This document shows positions 44,936-53,581 of a DNA stretch of 64,000 nucleotides, piece after piece (position 1 is the first letter of the stretch; each line of letters begins with the position of its first letter). A program made the translations under genes and the position numbers. Location: positions 1,130,001-1,194,000 of the forward strand of contig NZ_CP032125.1 in NCBI RefSeq assembly GCF_003544895.1, read 5' to 3'. Source of the DNA: Profundibacter amoris. Lineage in GTDB: Bacteria; Pseudomonadota; Alphaproteobacteria; Rhodobacterales; Rhodobacteraceae. The notes under the pieces are model-generated. The model searched no databases, was not told where the DNA came from, and saw only the letters and a program-made list of their open reading frames with translations.

Positions 44936-46419
44936 TCCGCCGCCTTGATCTCAAACCCCTGTGCAATCATATCCGCCGGTTCCACCGGATATTCGCCGGA
45001 GAAACAGGCGTCGCAATATTGCGGGTAGTCGTTGTTTCGCCCCTTTGCTTCGCCTGCCGCGCGATAGAGGCCGTCCAGCGAGATGAAGCGCAGGCTGTCC
45101 ACGCCCAGATGCGCGCGCATTTCTTCTTCGTTCATGTTGGCGGCCAGAAGTTTGTCGCGTTCGGGCGTGTCGACACCGTAGAAACAGGGCCACATGGTGG
45201 GCGGGGACGCGATGCGAAAATGCACTTCGGCGGCCCCTGCGTCCAGAATCATTTCCTTGATTTTGCGGGATGTTGTTCCGCGCACCACGCTGTCATCCAC
45301 CAATATCACCCGCTTGCCTTTGATCAGTGCGCGGTTGACGTTCAGCTTCAGCAGCACGCCCATGTTGCGGATGCTTTCGGTGGGTTCGATAAAGGTGCGG
45401 CCGGTATACTGGTTGCGGATGATGCCCATCGCGTAGGGGATGCCGCTTTCCTGCGAATAGCCGATCGCGGCGGGGGTGCCGCTGTCGGGCACGGGGCAGA
45501 CGATATCGGCATCCACAGGACATTCGCGGGCCAGTTCCACGCCGATCTGGCGGCGTGTTTCATAGATCGACTGACCACCGACGATGCTGTCGGGACGCGA
45601 GAAATAGACATGCTCAAAGATGCAAAAGCGCGGCTTGGCGGGGGCGAAGGGGCGGTGGCTCTCGACCCCTTCGGCGGTGATCACCACCATTTCGCCCGGT
45701 TCGATTTCGCGTACGAATTCCGCACCGATGATATCCAGCGCGCAGGTTTCCGACGACAATGCCCAGCCGGTATCGCCGATTTTCCCCAGCACCAGCGGGC
45801 GCACGCCCAAAGCATCGCGCACGCCGATCAGTTTGGTGCGGGTCATGGCGACGATGGAAAACGCGCCTTCGACACGGCGCAGGGCGTCCTTCATCCGTTC
45901 GGGGATGTTTTTCTGGAAGCTGCGGGCCATCAGGTGGATGATACATTCGCTGTCGCTGCTGGACTGGAAGATAGAGCCATGCTGGATCAGTTCCTTGCGC
46001 AGGGCGGCGGCGTTGGTGATGTTGCCGTTATGGGCAATCGCCGCCCCGCCCATCGCGAATTCGCCAAAGAACGGCTGAACATCGCGGATCACGGCGCCCT
46101 TTTTGCCGGCAGTGGAATAGCGCACATGGCCGATGGCCAGCGGGCCGGGCAGGGTTTCCATCAGGCTGGCTTTGGTGAAATTGTCACGCACATAGCCAAA
46201 GCGGCGGGCGGAATTGAAGCCCTGTTCGGGGTCATGGCTGACGATGCCGCCGGCCTCTTGCCCCCTGTGTTGCAGGGCATGCAGGCCAAGGGCGACGAAA
46301 TTGGCGGCCTCGGCCTGACCGATCACGCCGAAAACGCCGCATTCCTCTTTCAGCTTGTCATCATCAAACGGGTGGCTTGGCAGCATTTTTTGCATTTCAG
46401 CAGTCGCTCCGAATCCCAT
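44932..46419 (-). CDS. purF: Amidophosphoribosyltransferase ([4Fe-4S]-type)
   Basis: First committed enzyme of purine synthesis: PRPP plus glutamine to phosphoribosylamine. The glutaminase Cys lies in EECGVFGVIG near residue 27, so a propeptide must be removed. PRPP motif: VILVDDSVVRGTTS. Cysteines that match Fe-S ligands of the Bacillus-type enzyme are visible in RFCIFEHVYF, WPCFYGVD and YCDACFSGEYP, so this is the cluster-containing class. 495 aa; the start could also be 46395. Operon with cvpA upstream and DUF1801 downstream. Confidence 0.96.
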   Translation of the reverse strand: MGFGATAEMQKMLPSHPFDDDKLKEECGVFGVIGQAEAANFVALGLHALQHRGQEAGGIVSHDPEQGFNSARRFGYVRDNFTKASLMETLPGPLAIGHVRYSTAGKKGAVIRDVQPFFGEFAMGGAAIAHNGNITNAAALRKELIQHGSIFQSSSDSECIIHLMARSFQKNIPERMKDALRRVEGAFSIVAMTRTKLIGVRDALGVRPLVLGKIGDTGWALSSETCALDIIGAEFVREIEPGEMVVITAEGVESHRPFAPAKPRFCIFEHVYFSRPDSIVGGQSIYETRRQIGVELARECPVDADIVCPVPDSGTPAAIGYSQESGIPYAMGIIRNQYTGRTFIEPTESIRNMGVLLKLNVNRALIKGKRVILVDDSVVRGTTSRKIKEMILDAGAAEVHFRIASPPTMWPCFYGVDTPERDKLLAANMNEEEMRAHLGVDSLRFISLDGLYRAAGEAKGRNNDYPQYCDACFSGEYPVEPADMIAQGFEIKAAE

Positions 46420-46456
46420 GGCAGTGGTTCGCTTCCCTCTTTAGGGGGTCGCGGGC

Positions 46457-46482
46457 GGTCTGTCACCATATAGTAACAGACC
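46457..46482 (-). promoter_or_regulatory. Stem-loop between cvpA and purF
   Basis: On the minus-strand transcript GGTCTGTTAC pairs with GTGACAGACC (10 bp including one G-U) around a six-base loop, directly after the cvpA stop and about 40 bases before purF. No T tract follows, so it is more likely an attenuation or mRNA-processing element than a terminator. Confidence 0.45.
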
Positions 46483-47049
46483 TTAATTCGAAGCAGGCTT
46501 GTTGCATTCGCCAACCAGTTGGTCGTAACGCGAAGTGATCCAGCCGGGCGCATCCTCGGGGATGCTGTCGTTGATGCGGTCCTGCATTTTGGCAAAGACG
46601 CGGGCGGTGCGGCTGTCGTCGATCATCGGAATGGCCTGATCGGTGATCACGCGGTCATAGACCACCAGCGCAATGCCAACCAGCAGCAATCCGCGCGCCA
46701 CGCCAAACAGGAAGCCAAGCCCCTGATCAATACCGCCAAGCGCCGAACGCTGGACGATCAAGGAAAACAGCGGGGTGATCAGCGACATCACAATCAATGC
46801 CACAGCAAACACAGCGGCAAAGGCGGCAATGCGGGACAATTCGCAGCTGTCTTTCAGGAAATCCCCCAGCACGGGGACTTCGCGCACCAGTGGTTCGGCC
46901 TGTGCGGCAAACATGAATGCCAGCACAGCGGCGACGACCCAGCCTGCAATCGACAGGCTTTCGCGTACAAACCCCCGCGAATATGCCAGAAGCGCAGACA
47001 GTATGATGACCACCGCCACCACTGCATCAATAATTGTAAAACCTTCCAC
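46483..47049 (-). CDS. cvpA: CvpA-family membrane protein
   Basis: A 188-residue inner-membrane protein with four hydrophobic segments. The N-terminus FTIIDAVVAVVIILSALLAYSRGFVRESLSIAGWVVA is the CvpA signature, and GGIDQGLGFLFGVARGLLLVGIALVVYDR forms the second half. Required for colicin V secretion in E. coli; its general role is poorly defined. Upstream of purF, the same arrangement as in many proteobacteria. Confidence 0.92.
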   Translation of the reverse strand: MEGFTIIDAVVAVVIILSALLAYSRGFVRESLSIAGWVVAAVLAFMFAAQAEPLVREVPVLGDFLKDSCELSRIAAFAAVFAVALIVMSLITPLFSLIVQRSALGGIDQGLGFLFGVARGLLLVGIALVVYDRVITDQAIPMIDDSRTARVFAKMQDRINDSIPEDAPGWITSRYDQLVGECNKPASN

Positions 47050-47079
47050 GTCGTAATCTCCTAGCCTGCTTTGGACCGG

Positions 47080-48444
47080 TTAACCGGCACCGAAAATCTC
47101 GCCAACAAATGCCGTCAAATCCGGCATTTTCTGAATATTCAGCCCCCCGGCGCCAGAGGTTTTACCACCTGACGGCGCAATTGCACCCGAAAAACCAAGT
47201 TTTGCCGCTTCTTTCAAGCGGTTTTCTGTCTGGCCTACGGGTCGCAAAGCCCCTGATAGGCTAATTTCGCCAAAAACCACAGTGTCAGCGGGCAAAGCGG
47301 TGTCTTCGCGTGCCGACAGTAGCGCGGCTGCAACAGCCAGATCGGCGGCCGGTTCCGTAATCCGCATTCCGCCTGCAACGTTCAGATAGACATCAAGGCC
47401 GGTAAAGGGGATGCCGCAGCGCGCCTCAAGGACCGCCAGAATCATCGCCAGCCGGCCACTGTCCCAGCCGACAACCGCGCGGCGGGCCTGGCTGTGCGGG
47501 GACGGAGCGACCAGCGCCTGCAATTCGCACAACACGGGGCGGGTGCCCTCGATGCCGGCGAATACCACGGATCCGGGGGCGGGCTTGTCGCGCTCCGACA
47601 GGAACAGGGCCGAGGGGTTGGTGACCTCGGACAGGCCCGCGCCGGTCATTTCGAACACGCCGATTTCGTCGGCAGGGCCGAAACGGTTTTTAACGGCGCG
47701 CAGGATGCGGAACTGGTGGCCACGCTCGCCCTCGAAATAGAGCACGGTATCGACCATATGTTCGATCACCCGCGGGCCGGCGATTTGCCCGTCCTTGGTG
47801 ACATGGCCCACCAGGATCACGGACATGCCGCGCCGTTTGGCGAATGTGGTCAGTTCATGGGCGGCGGCGCGCACTTGGGACACGCTGCCCGGTGCGCTTT
47901 CGACATTGTCGGCCCACATGGTCTGAATGGAATCGATGATTGCCAATTGCGGTTTTTCGGTTTCCAGCGTGGTCAGGATATCGCGCAGGTTGGTTTCGGT
48001 GGCCAGTTGCACCGGCGCATCGCGCAGGCCCAGACGGTCGGCCCGCATGCGCACCTGCGCGCTGGCCTCTTCGCCGGAAACATAGATGGTTTTCAATCCC
48101 TTGCGGGCGAAACTTGCAGCGGCTTGCAGCAACAGGGTGGATTTGCCGATGCCCGGATCGCCGCCAACCAGAATAGCCGAGGACGGCACAAGCCCGCCGC
48201 CAAGCACGCGGTCCAGTTCATCCATGCCGGAATGGGTGCGCGGCGGCGGCACCTCGTCGCTGGACAGATCGGTCAAGTTCAGGGCGCGGCCACGTTTGCC
48301 GCCCAGCGATTTTTTCGCAGGCCCTGCCGACAGCGGCGCTTCCTCGATAATCGAATTCCATTCGCCACAGGATTCGCAACGCCCCGACCATTTGGTCGAG
48401 GACGCGCCGCAGGCGTTACAGGTGAAGGTATGCGTTTTGGCCAT
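47080..48444 (-). CDS. radA: DNA repair protein RadA
   Basis: Branch-migration ATPase acting in homologous recombination (454 aa). The N-terminal zinc finger is CNACGASSTKWSGRCESCGEW, Walker A is GGDPGIGKSTLLLQ, the RadA-specific KNRFG is in AVKNRFGPADEIGVFEM, and the C-terminal Lon-like domain includes GLDVYLNVAGGMRITEPAADLAVAAALLSA. Full length. Confidence 0.97.
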   Translation of the reverse strand: MAKTHTFTCNACGASSTKWSGRCESCGEWNSIIEEAPLSAGPAKKSLGGKRGRALNLTDLSSDEVPPPRTHSGMDELDRVLGGGLVPSSAILVGGDPGIGKSTLLLQAAASFARKGLKTIYVSGEEASAQVRMRADRLGLRDAPVQLATETNLRDILTTLETEKPQLAIIDSIQTMWADNVESAPGSVSQVRAAAHELTTFAKRRGMSVILVGHVTKDGQIAGPRVIEHMVDTVLYFEGERGHQFRILRAVKNRFGPADEIGVFEMTGAGLSEVTNPSALFLSERDKPAPGSVVFAGIEGTRPVLCELQALVAPSPHSQARRAVVGWDSGRLAMILAVLEARCGIPFTGLDVYLNVAGGMRITEPAADLAVAAALLSAREDTALPADTVVFGEISLSGALRPVGQTENRLKEAAKLGFSGAIAPSGGKTSGAGGLNIQKMPDLTAFVGEIFGAG

Positions 48445-48474
48445 AGGCCCTTTTGCCCCAGCTTTGCGGCCACA

Positions 48475-48933
48475 TCAAGGCGTGCGTTTCTTCTCGGTCG
48501 CAAAAGAGATTGCCAACGAGGCCAGAATACAGCCGGTGAACAAATACAGCCCCCATGCGGTTTGCACCGTGCCCACGCCAATCCCCTTGGCCACCACCAG
48601 ATAAAGCGCGATCAAGAAGATGTCGGCCATCGCCAGCCGCCCCAGCCAGTGCAACACCGGCAGCACCTTGCGATGCAGCAGATGAAAGTGGATCAGGGCA
48701 AGGCCGATGGTTTTCATATAAGGGGCGAAAATCGCGAAAAACGTCACCAGCAGGGCCAAAAACACATCGGATTCCCACAGCGATTGCAGGCCGGTGATCA
48801 CCGATATTTCGTTCAGGTCAAAGAAATAGGGCATCATGCCGCCCAAAACCCCCGCCCGCAACATCGGTGCAAACCACGCGATCGGGAACAGCACGATCAG
48901 CGACAGGTTGGCGATTTTCAAAAACAGGTTCAC
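48475..48933 (-). CDS. Paraquat-inducible protein A (PqiA-like)
   Basis: A 152-residue membrane protein of the PqiA family with four helices. Recognised by the conserved MPYFFDLNEISVITGLQSLWESDVFLALLVTFFAIFAPYMK and LGRLAMADIFLIALYLV segments. It is a half-size PqiA domain. Following mlaE-mlaF on the same strand suggests a shared role in envelope lipid transport (inference). Confidence 0.85.
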   Translation of the reverse strand: MNLFLKIANLSLIVLFPIAWFAPMLRAGVLGGMMPYFFDLNEISVITGLQSLWESDVFLALLVTFFAIFAPYMKTIGLALIHFHLLHRKVLPVLHWLGRLAMADIFLIALYLVVAKGIGVGTVQTAWGLYLFTGCILASLAISFATEKKRTP

Positions 48934-49041
48934 AAGCTTACTCCACCCCGAAATGATTGGGCATAGCTGTGCCCATGCTGATACTTATGGGGCCTAAAAC
49001 CATGCCACAATGCTTGAAGCGCGAAAATTCCGCCCTATGGG

Positions 49042-49788
49042 TCAGCGCACCGCCTCGATCGGCCCTTCGGCGCGGCCGTGGATGAACTGGTCCAGATAGG
49101 GATCGCCGGATGCGTCCATATCCGCCACCGGACCGGTCCACTGGATCACCCCGCCGTGCAGCATTGCCACCTTGTCGGCAATGGCGCGAACCGAACTCAT
49201 ATCATGGGTGATGGTCATCGCGGTTGCGCCCATTTCCACAACAATTTCGCGGATCAACTCGTTGATAACGCCCGCCATAATCGGGTCCAGCCCCGTTGTG
49301 GGTTCATCAAAGAAAATGATCTCGGGCTCGGCCGCAATCGCACGGGCCAGTCCCACACGTTTTTGCATCCCGCCGGACAGTTCCGCCGGATACAGGTCCG
49401 CCACATCTGGTTTCAGCCCCACGCGGCGCAGTTTTTCGATTGCAATTGCGCGGGCCTCGTCCTTGGGTCGTTTCAATGATCCGCGCAGCAGGCGAAAGGC
49501 CACATTTTGCCAGACCGGCAGACTGTCAAACAGCGCGCCGCCCTGAAACAGCATACCGAAACGCGCCAGAAAGGCATCGCGTTCGACCTTGGTCACATCC
49601 TGCCCGTCAACGGTAATCACCCCGCTGTCAGGCTTGATCAGCCCCAGAATACACTTCAGCAACACCGATTTACCCGTGCCCGAGCCACCGATCACCACCA
49701 TGCTTTCGCCCCGCGGGATGGTCAGGTTGACCCCTTGCAGCACCTTGTTGCTGCCAAACGCCTTATGCACATCCGTCAAGGTAATCAT
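49042..49788 (-). CDS. mlaF: Phospholipid transport ABC ATPase (MlaF-like)
   Basis: ATPase (248 aa) of the Mla-type importer that maintains outer-membrane lipid asymmetry. Walker A GGSGTGKSVLLKC, signature LSGGMQKRVGLARA, Walker B IIFFDEPTTGLDP, and H-loop TITHDMSS. Overlaps mlaE by ATGA. The substrate-binding MlaD/MlaC genes are not in the window. Confidence 0.93.
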   Translation of the reverse strand: MITLTDVHKAFGSNKVLQGVNLTIPRGESMVVIGGSGTGKSVLLKCILGLIKPDSGVITVDGQDVTKVERDAFLARFGMLFQGGALFDSLPVWQNVAFRLLRGSLKRPKDEARAIAIEKLRRVGLKPDVADLYPAELSGGMQKRVGLARAIAAEPEIIFFDEPTTGLDPIMAGVINELIREIVVEMGATAMTITHDMSSVRAIADKVAMLHGGVIQWTGPVADMDASGDPYLDQFIHGRAEGPIEAVR

Positions 49789-50567
49789 GAGCCAAACAAC
49801 ATTGTGGTTAACAGGAAATTCGCCGCCAGGATCAGTACCGCTGCCGCCTCGACCGAGGATTTGGTCGCCTTGCCCACCCCTTGCGCCCCTCGGCCCGAAT
49901 TCATCCCATAATAACAGCCCATGAGCGCGGCGATAAAGCCGAACACAGCGCCTTTGATCAGGCTCGAGGCGATATCGGCAGCCTCAAGGAAATCAACGGT
50001 GTTGTTCAGATAGGTGGCCGAGTTGAAATCCAGCTTGCCGGTGGCCACAAGGTAGCCGCCGAAAATGCCGATGATATCACCGATGCCCACCAGTATCGGC
50101 ACGGTGATAAAGGCCGCCAGCACGCGCGGCACGGTCAGGTATTTCATCGGGTGGGTGGACAGCGTGACCAACGCGTCGATCTGTTCGGTCACCCGCATGG
50201 TGGCGATTTCGGCGGCAATCGACGAGGTCACCCTTGCCGCGATCATCAAGCCCACCAGCACCGGTCCCAGTTCGCGCACCATGCCGATGGCAACGATCTG
50301 CGGCACCACCGCTTCGGCGCTGAAGCGCGCGCCGCCGGCATAGATCTGCAAGGCCAGCGCGCCGCCGGTGAAAAAGGCAGTCAGGCCAACGACCGGCAGG
50401 CTGAAATATCCGATCGTTAACAGGGACTGGCCGAATTCTTTGATGTAGAAAGGCGGGCGAACCATATGGCCCAATGTCTGGAGCAAAAAGATGCTGATCC
50501 GGCCAAGGGCCGCCAGAATACCCATTGTGTTGCGGCCGATGGCGGCGACGGGGGCAAGCAGGCTCAC
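49785..50567 (-). CDS. mlaE: Phospholipid transport ABC permease (MlaE-like)
   Basis: Permease (260 aa) of the MlaE/YrbE family, with five to six helices. It carries the family stretch [51 protein letters not shown]. The start overlaps the alr stop (50564-50567) and the stop overlaps mlaF, so alr-mlaE-mlaF are translationally coupled. Confidence 0.93.
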   Translation of the reverse strand: MSLLAPVAAIGRNTMGILAALGRISIFLLQTLGHMVRPPFYIKEFGQSLLTIGYFSLPVVGLTAFFTGGALALQIYAGGARFSAEAVVPQIVAIGMVRELGPVLVGLMIAARVTSSIAAEIATMRVTEQIDALVTLSTHPMKYLTVPRVLAAFITVPILVGIGDIIGIFGGYLVATGKLDFNSATYLNNTVDFLEAADIASSLIKGAVFGFIAALMGCYYGMNSGRGAQGVGKATKSSVEAAAVLILAANFLLTTMLFGS

Positions 50568-51610
50568 GGGGCAAACCCTCCGGCATAGCGGCGCGCGTAA
50601 CGGGGGCCTAAAGATGTCAGGATTTCATAACCGATGGTGCCGGCCATTTCTGCCAGATCATCCACCGTCTGTTGCGGGGTGATCAGGTCCAGATGGGTCG
50701 GGATCTGGTTCAGGTGGCTGATGTCCACCGTGATCAGATCCATCGACACGCGCCCCACCAGCGGGCAAGGGGTGTCATCATGCCAAAACGTGGCCTTGCC
50801 CGACATCGCGCGGATCAACCCGTCGGCATAACCGCCGGAAACGGTGGCGATTTTCGCCGGTTGTTCAGCGCGCCATGCGTTGCCGTAACCCACGGTTTCG
50901 CCTGCCGCCAGATCGCGGGTCTGGATCACCGGCAGGGACAGATGCACAACGGGCTGCGCATCGGCAAAGGGCAGGCCGCCATACAGGCCGATGCCCGGTC
51001 GGGTCAGGTCGAAATGGTAGTCCGGCCCGAGCAGGATGCCGCCGGTTGCAGCCAGCGAACGCGGGGCATTGATGCCGTCGGTCATGTCGCGGAAGGTCGC
51101 CAGTTGGCGCGCGTTCATATCGTGGTCCGGCTCGTCGGCGCAGGCCAGATGGCTCATTACCAAAACGGGGGTTTGCGGCAGAACAATATCGCGCACGGCG
51201 GCCCATTCGGGCGCCTCCATGCCCAGCCGGTTCATGCCGGAATCCAGCTGGATGCCGAAGGGGGCGTTGGGCAGGGATTCGAAATGGCGGGTCAACTGGT
51301 TCAGGGAATTCAGCATGGGGGTAAGATGCAGGTCATGGATCATATCGGTGTCGCCGCGCATATGCCCGCCAAAGACGAAAATATCGACACCCGGCCCCAG
51401 TGCCTCGCGCACCGCCGCGCCTTCCTCGGCCACAGCCACGAAAAACCGCCGCGCACCGGCCTGCGCCAGCGCCTTTGCCACCCGGCCCACGCCCAGCCCG
51501 TAGCCATCCGCCTTGACCACAGCCGCCGTCTCGCATTCTGTCATTGCGTCCAGCGCCCGCCAGTTGGCCGCCAACGCATCCAGATCAATTGTCAGGTTTC
51601 CACTTGCCAT
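50564..51610 (-). CDS. alr: Alanine racemase
   Basis: PLP enzyme interconverting L- and D-alanine for peptidoglycan (348 aa). The N-terminal PLP Lys is in [12 protein letters not shown] near residue 33; the second catalytic base, a Tyr, is in [10 protein letters not shown] near residue 240. [12 protein letters not shown] and [11 protein letters not shown] are also typical. A decayed copy of its first part lies at 53.2-53.5 kb. Confidence 0.95.
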   Translation of the reverse strand: MASGNLTIDLDALAANWRALDAMTECETAAVVKADGYGLGVGRVAKALAQAGARRFFVAVAEEGAAVREALGPGVDIFVFGGHMRGDTDMIHDLHLTPMLNSLNQLTRHFESLPNAPFGIQLDSGMNRLGMEAPEWAAVRDIVLPQTPVLVMSHLACADEPDHDMNARQLATFRDMTDGINAPRSLAATGGILLGPDYHFDLTRPGIGLYGGLPFADAQPVVHLSLPVIQTRDLAAGETVGYGNAWRAEQPAKIATVSGGYADGLIRAMSGKATFWHDDTPCPLVGRVSMDLITVDISHLNQIPTHLDLITPQQTVDDLAEMAGTIGYEILTSLGPRYARRYAGGFAP

Positions 51611-51775
51611 AGGGGGTTTTTGACGGGTGGGGGGGGAAGGTCAAGCAGAAACACAATGCCTGCCCCTTGACACCCCGGTTTTTTCCCCGCACCTTTTGCC
51701 GATTATCGATGCGTATGAGTGCAATTTTGTTTTTTCAGGGGGCTTTCCCCGCTAATTTATTTTTGGAGATATTGA

Positions 51776-53125
51776 ATGGGCTTTAAGTCATTTCTATTCA
51801 CGGGCGTTGTCGCCACAGGGCTGTTTATTGGCCAGAACGTTTGGGCCGACCCGATGCAAGAGGCATTGGATAAAATCGCACAATGCAACGAGAAACGCTG
51901 TAATCAACTGCGCCTGAGCGGCATCAAGGGGCTGACAGTGATCCCGGCCGAGGCATTAAGCATCGCCAAGCTGGATTCGCTTGATTTGTCACGTCTGGAA
52001 ATTACCGATCTGTCGATGATTGCCAAAATGCCGTGGCTAAAAGAGATAAATCTGTCTGGCACGCCTGTAACCGATTTAAGCGGGTTGTCTGGACTAAAGG
52101 CGCTGCGCGTATTGAACCTGAGCAATAGCAAAGTCACTGACCTGACCCCGCTTGCCGGTATGGGGGCGCTGCAAAAGCTGGACATCTCGCGAACCGGAAT
52201 CAGCGATATATCTGTTCTGGCCAAACTGGGGGCGTTGCAGAAATTGATCCTGACCAAATCTGCTGTGACCGACATTTCGCCCCTGGCCGGTATGGGCGGG
52301 CTGGAGGAACTTAGTTTAACCCGGGTGGCGGTTACCGATTTCGGTCCGCTTGCAGGGCTGGGCGCGCTGGAAGAACTGGACCTGTCCGAGACCGGCATTT
52401 CCGATCTGTCACCGCTGGCCGGACTGGCCGCTTTGCGCACATTAAAGATCACCGAGACCAAAGTCAGCGACCTTGCACCGCTTGCAGACCTGCGCTTGCT
52501 GGGTGGTCTGTCAGCCTCCTTTACCCAGGTTTCGGACCTTGCCCCGCTGGCCAAGTTGAAGAATTTACAAAACATCTTTGTAAATGGCACTCAGGTATCC
52601 GACCTTGGCCCATTGGCAGGGATGATGGTGCTCTACGGGCTGGATTTAAGCGAAACAGGGGTGAGTGACATTTCACCATTGGCAAATTCACCCGAGTTGA
52701 AATCGCTTTACCTAAACAAAACCGAAGTAGCCGATATTTCGGCGGTGGCCAGCATGCCTAAGTTGCAAACGTTGAATTTGAAGGGAACCAAAGTTGCCGA
52801 TATTACGCCGGTTTCGGGCTTGGCCGAGATATCCAGCCTTGATCTGAACGAAACCGCCGTGAGCGACATTTCAGCACTGGCCGGAAAGGAAAAGCTAAGC
52901 AACCTTGATCTGAACCGCACCGGCGTTGCCGATCTGTCACCACTGGCGGGCCTGCCCAAACTCAGAAGCCTTGATGTGTCGGATACCAAGGTTACCGACC
53001 TAAGCCCGTTGATTGGCCTGCCGAAATTCCGGTCTCTGACGGTTTATAACCTGACAAGTCTTGATAAATCCCAACTGGATAAATTGCAGGAATCCGGTGT
53101 GAAACTGCGCGGTCTGGACGAATAA
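51776..53125 (+). CDS. Secreted leucine-rich-repeat protein (22-residue repeats)
   Basis: A 449-residue LRR protein. A Sec signal peptide (MGFKSFLFTGVVATGLFIGQNVWA) is followed by a short cap with two Cys (QCNEKRCNQL). From about residue 66 to 440, seventeen consecutive repeats of exactly 22 residues follow the pattern LxxLDLsxTxVsDLSPLAgLxx, the SDS22/internalin-like type. No transmembrane segment, sortase signal or enzymatic domain is seen, so it is probably a periplasmic or surface binding scaffold. GGAG lies 7 bases before the ATG. It is opposite in strand to alr and dnaB and looks like an insertion between them. Confidence 0.9.
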   Translation: MGFKSFLFTGVVATGLFIGQNVWADPMQEALDKIAQCNEKRCNQLRLSGIKGLTVIPAEALSIAKLDSLDLSRLEITDLSMIAKMPWLKEINLSGTPVTDLSGLSGLKALRVLNLSNSKVTDLTPLAGMGALQKLDISRTGISDISVLAKLGALQKLILTKSAVTDISPLAGMGGLEELSLTRVAVTDFGPLAGLGALEELDLSETGISDLSPLAGLAALRTLKITETKVSDLAPLADLRLLGGLSASFTQVSDLAPLAKLKNLQNIFVNGTQVSDLGPLAGMMVLYGLDLSETGVSDISPLANSPELKSLYLNKTEVADISAVASMPKLQTLNLKGTKVADITPVSGLAEISSLDLNETAVSDISALAGKEKLSNLDLNRTGVADLSPLAGLPKLRSLDVSDTKVTDLSPLIGLPKFRSLTVYNLTSLDKSQLDKLQESGVKLRGLDE

Positions 53126-53152
53126 CCGGTAAAGGTGCAGGCGGGGCAGCTT

Positions 53153-53248
53153 CTGGAAGCTGTCCTCGCCCCCTTGCCACGGTTTGACCGGATTGCCAAA
53201 ACGGGTGAACTGGCCTTCAAAGCTCAACTCGATACGGCCGATCGGGCC
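53153..53248 (-). pseudogene. dnaB C-terminal fragment (duplication remnant)
   Basis: About 95 bases nearly identical to the last part of dnaB (54728-54823), encoding PIGRIELSFEGQFTRFGNPV and the following KPWQGGEDSF. The stop codon of dnaB (TAG) is changed, so the frame reads on. It is fused at its upstream side to the alr fragment at a shared GGCC. Confidence 0.9.
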
Positions 53249-53505
53249 AAGCGCCTGATGCACTGCGGCGCCTTCCACAGCGACAGCGACGAAAACCGCC
53301 GTGCACCAGCCTTGGCCAGCGCTTTTGCCCCCCGGTCTATACCCAGCCCGTAACCATCAGCCTTGACCACGGCCGCCGTTTCGCAAACTGCCAATGTGTC
53401 CAGCACACGCCTGTTGGCCGTCAGCGCATCCAGATCAATTGTTGAATTACCGCTTCCCATAAGTGGTTTTTGACGGGGGCAAGGGGAAGGCCAAGCAGAA
53501 AGCGA
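53245..53505 (-). pseudogene. alr N-terminal fragment (duplication remnant)
   Basis: Contains a start (53460) and about 55 codons closely matching alr ([44 protein letters not shown]), then a one-base deletion relative to alr shifts the frame; after it EGAAVHQALG continues the match in the next frame. The 45 bases upstream of the start also match the alr leader (TTTTTGACGGG, AAGCAGAAA). Not a functional racemase. Confidence 0.9.
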
Positions 53506-53581
53506 AAGATAGGGAAATCCAGACTACCCACATGCGGGACAAACGGGTAGAAAGCCCAAAGGAAAAGCAGGAGAGCAGACG

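Noticed and set aside
45019-46473. 484-codon plus-strand open frame
   Set aside because: Antisense to purF, whose catalytic and Fe-S motifs are intact.
47494-48966. 490-codon plus-strand open frame
   Set aside because: Antisense to radA and pqiA; no recognisable protein features.
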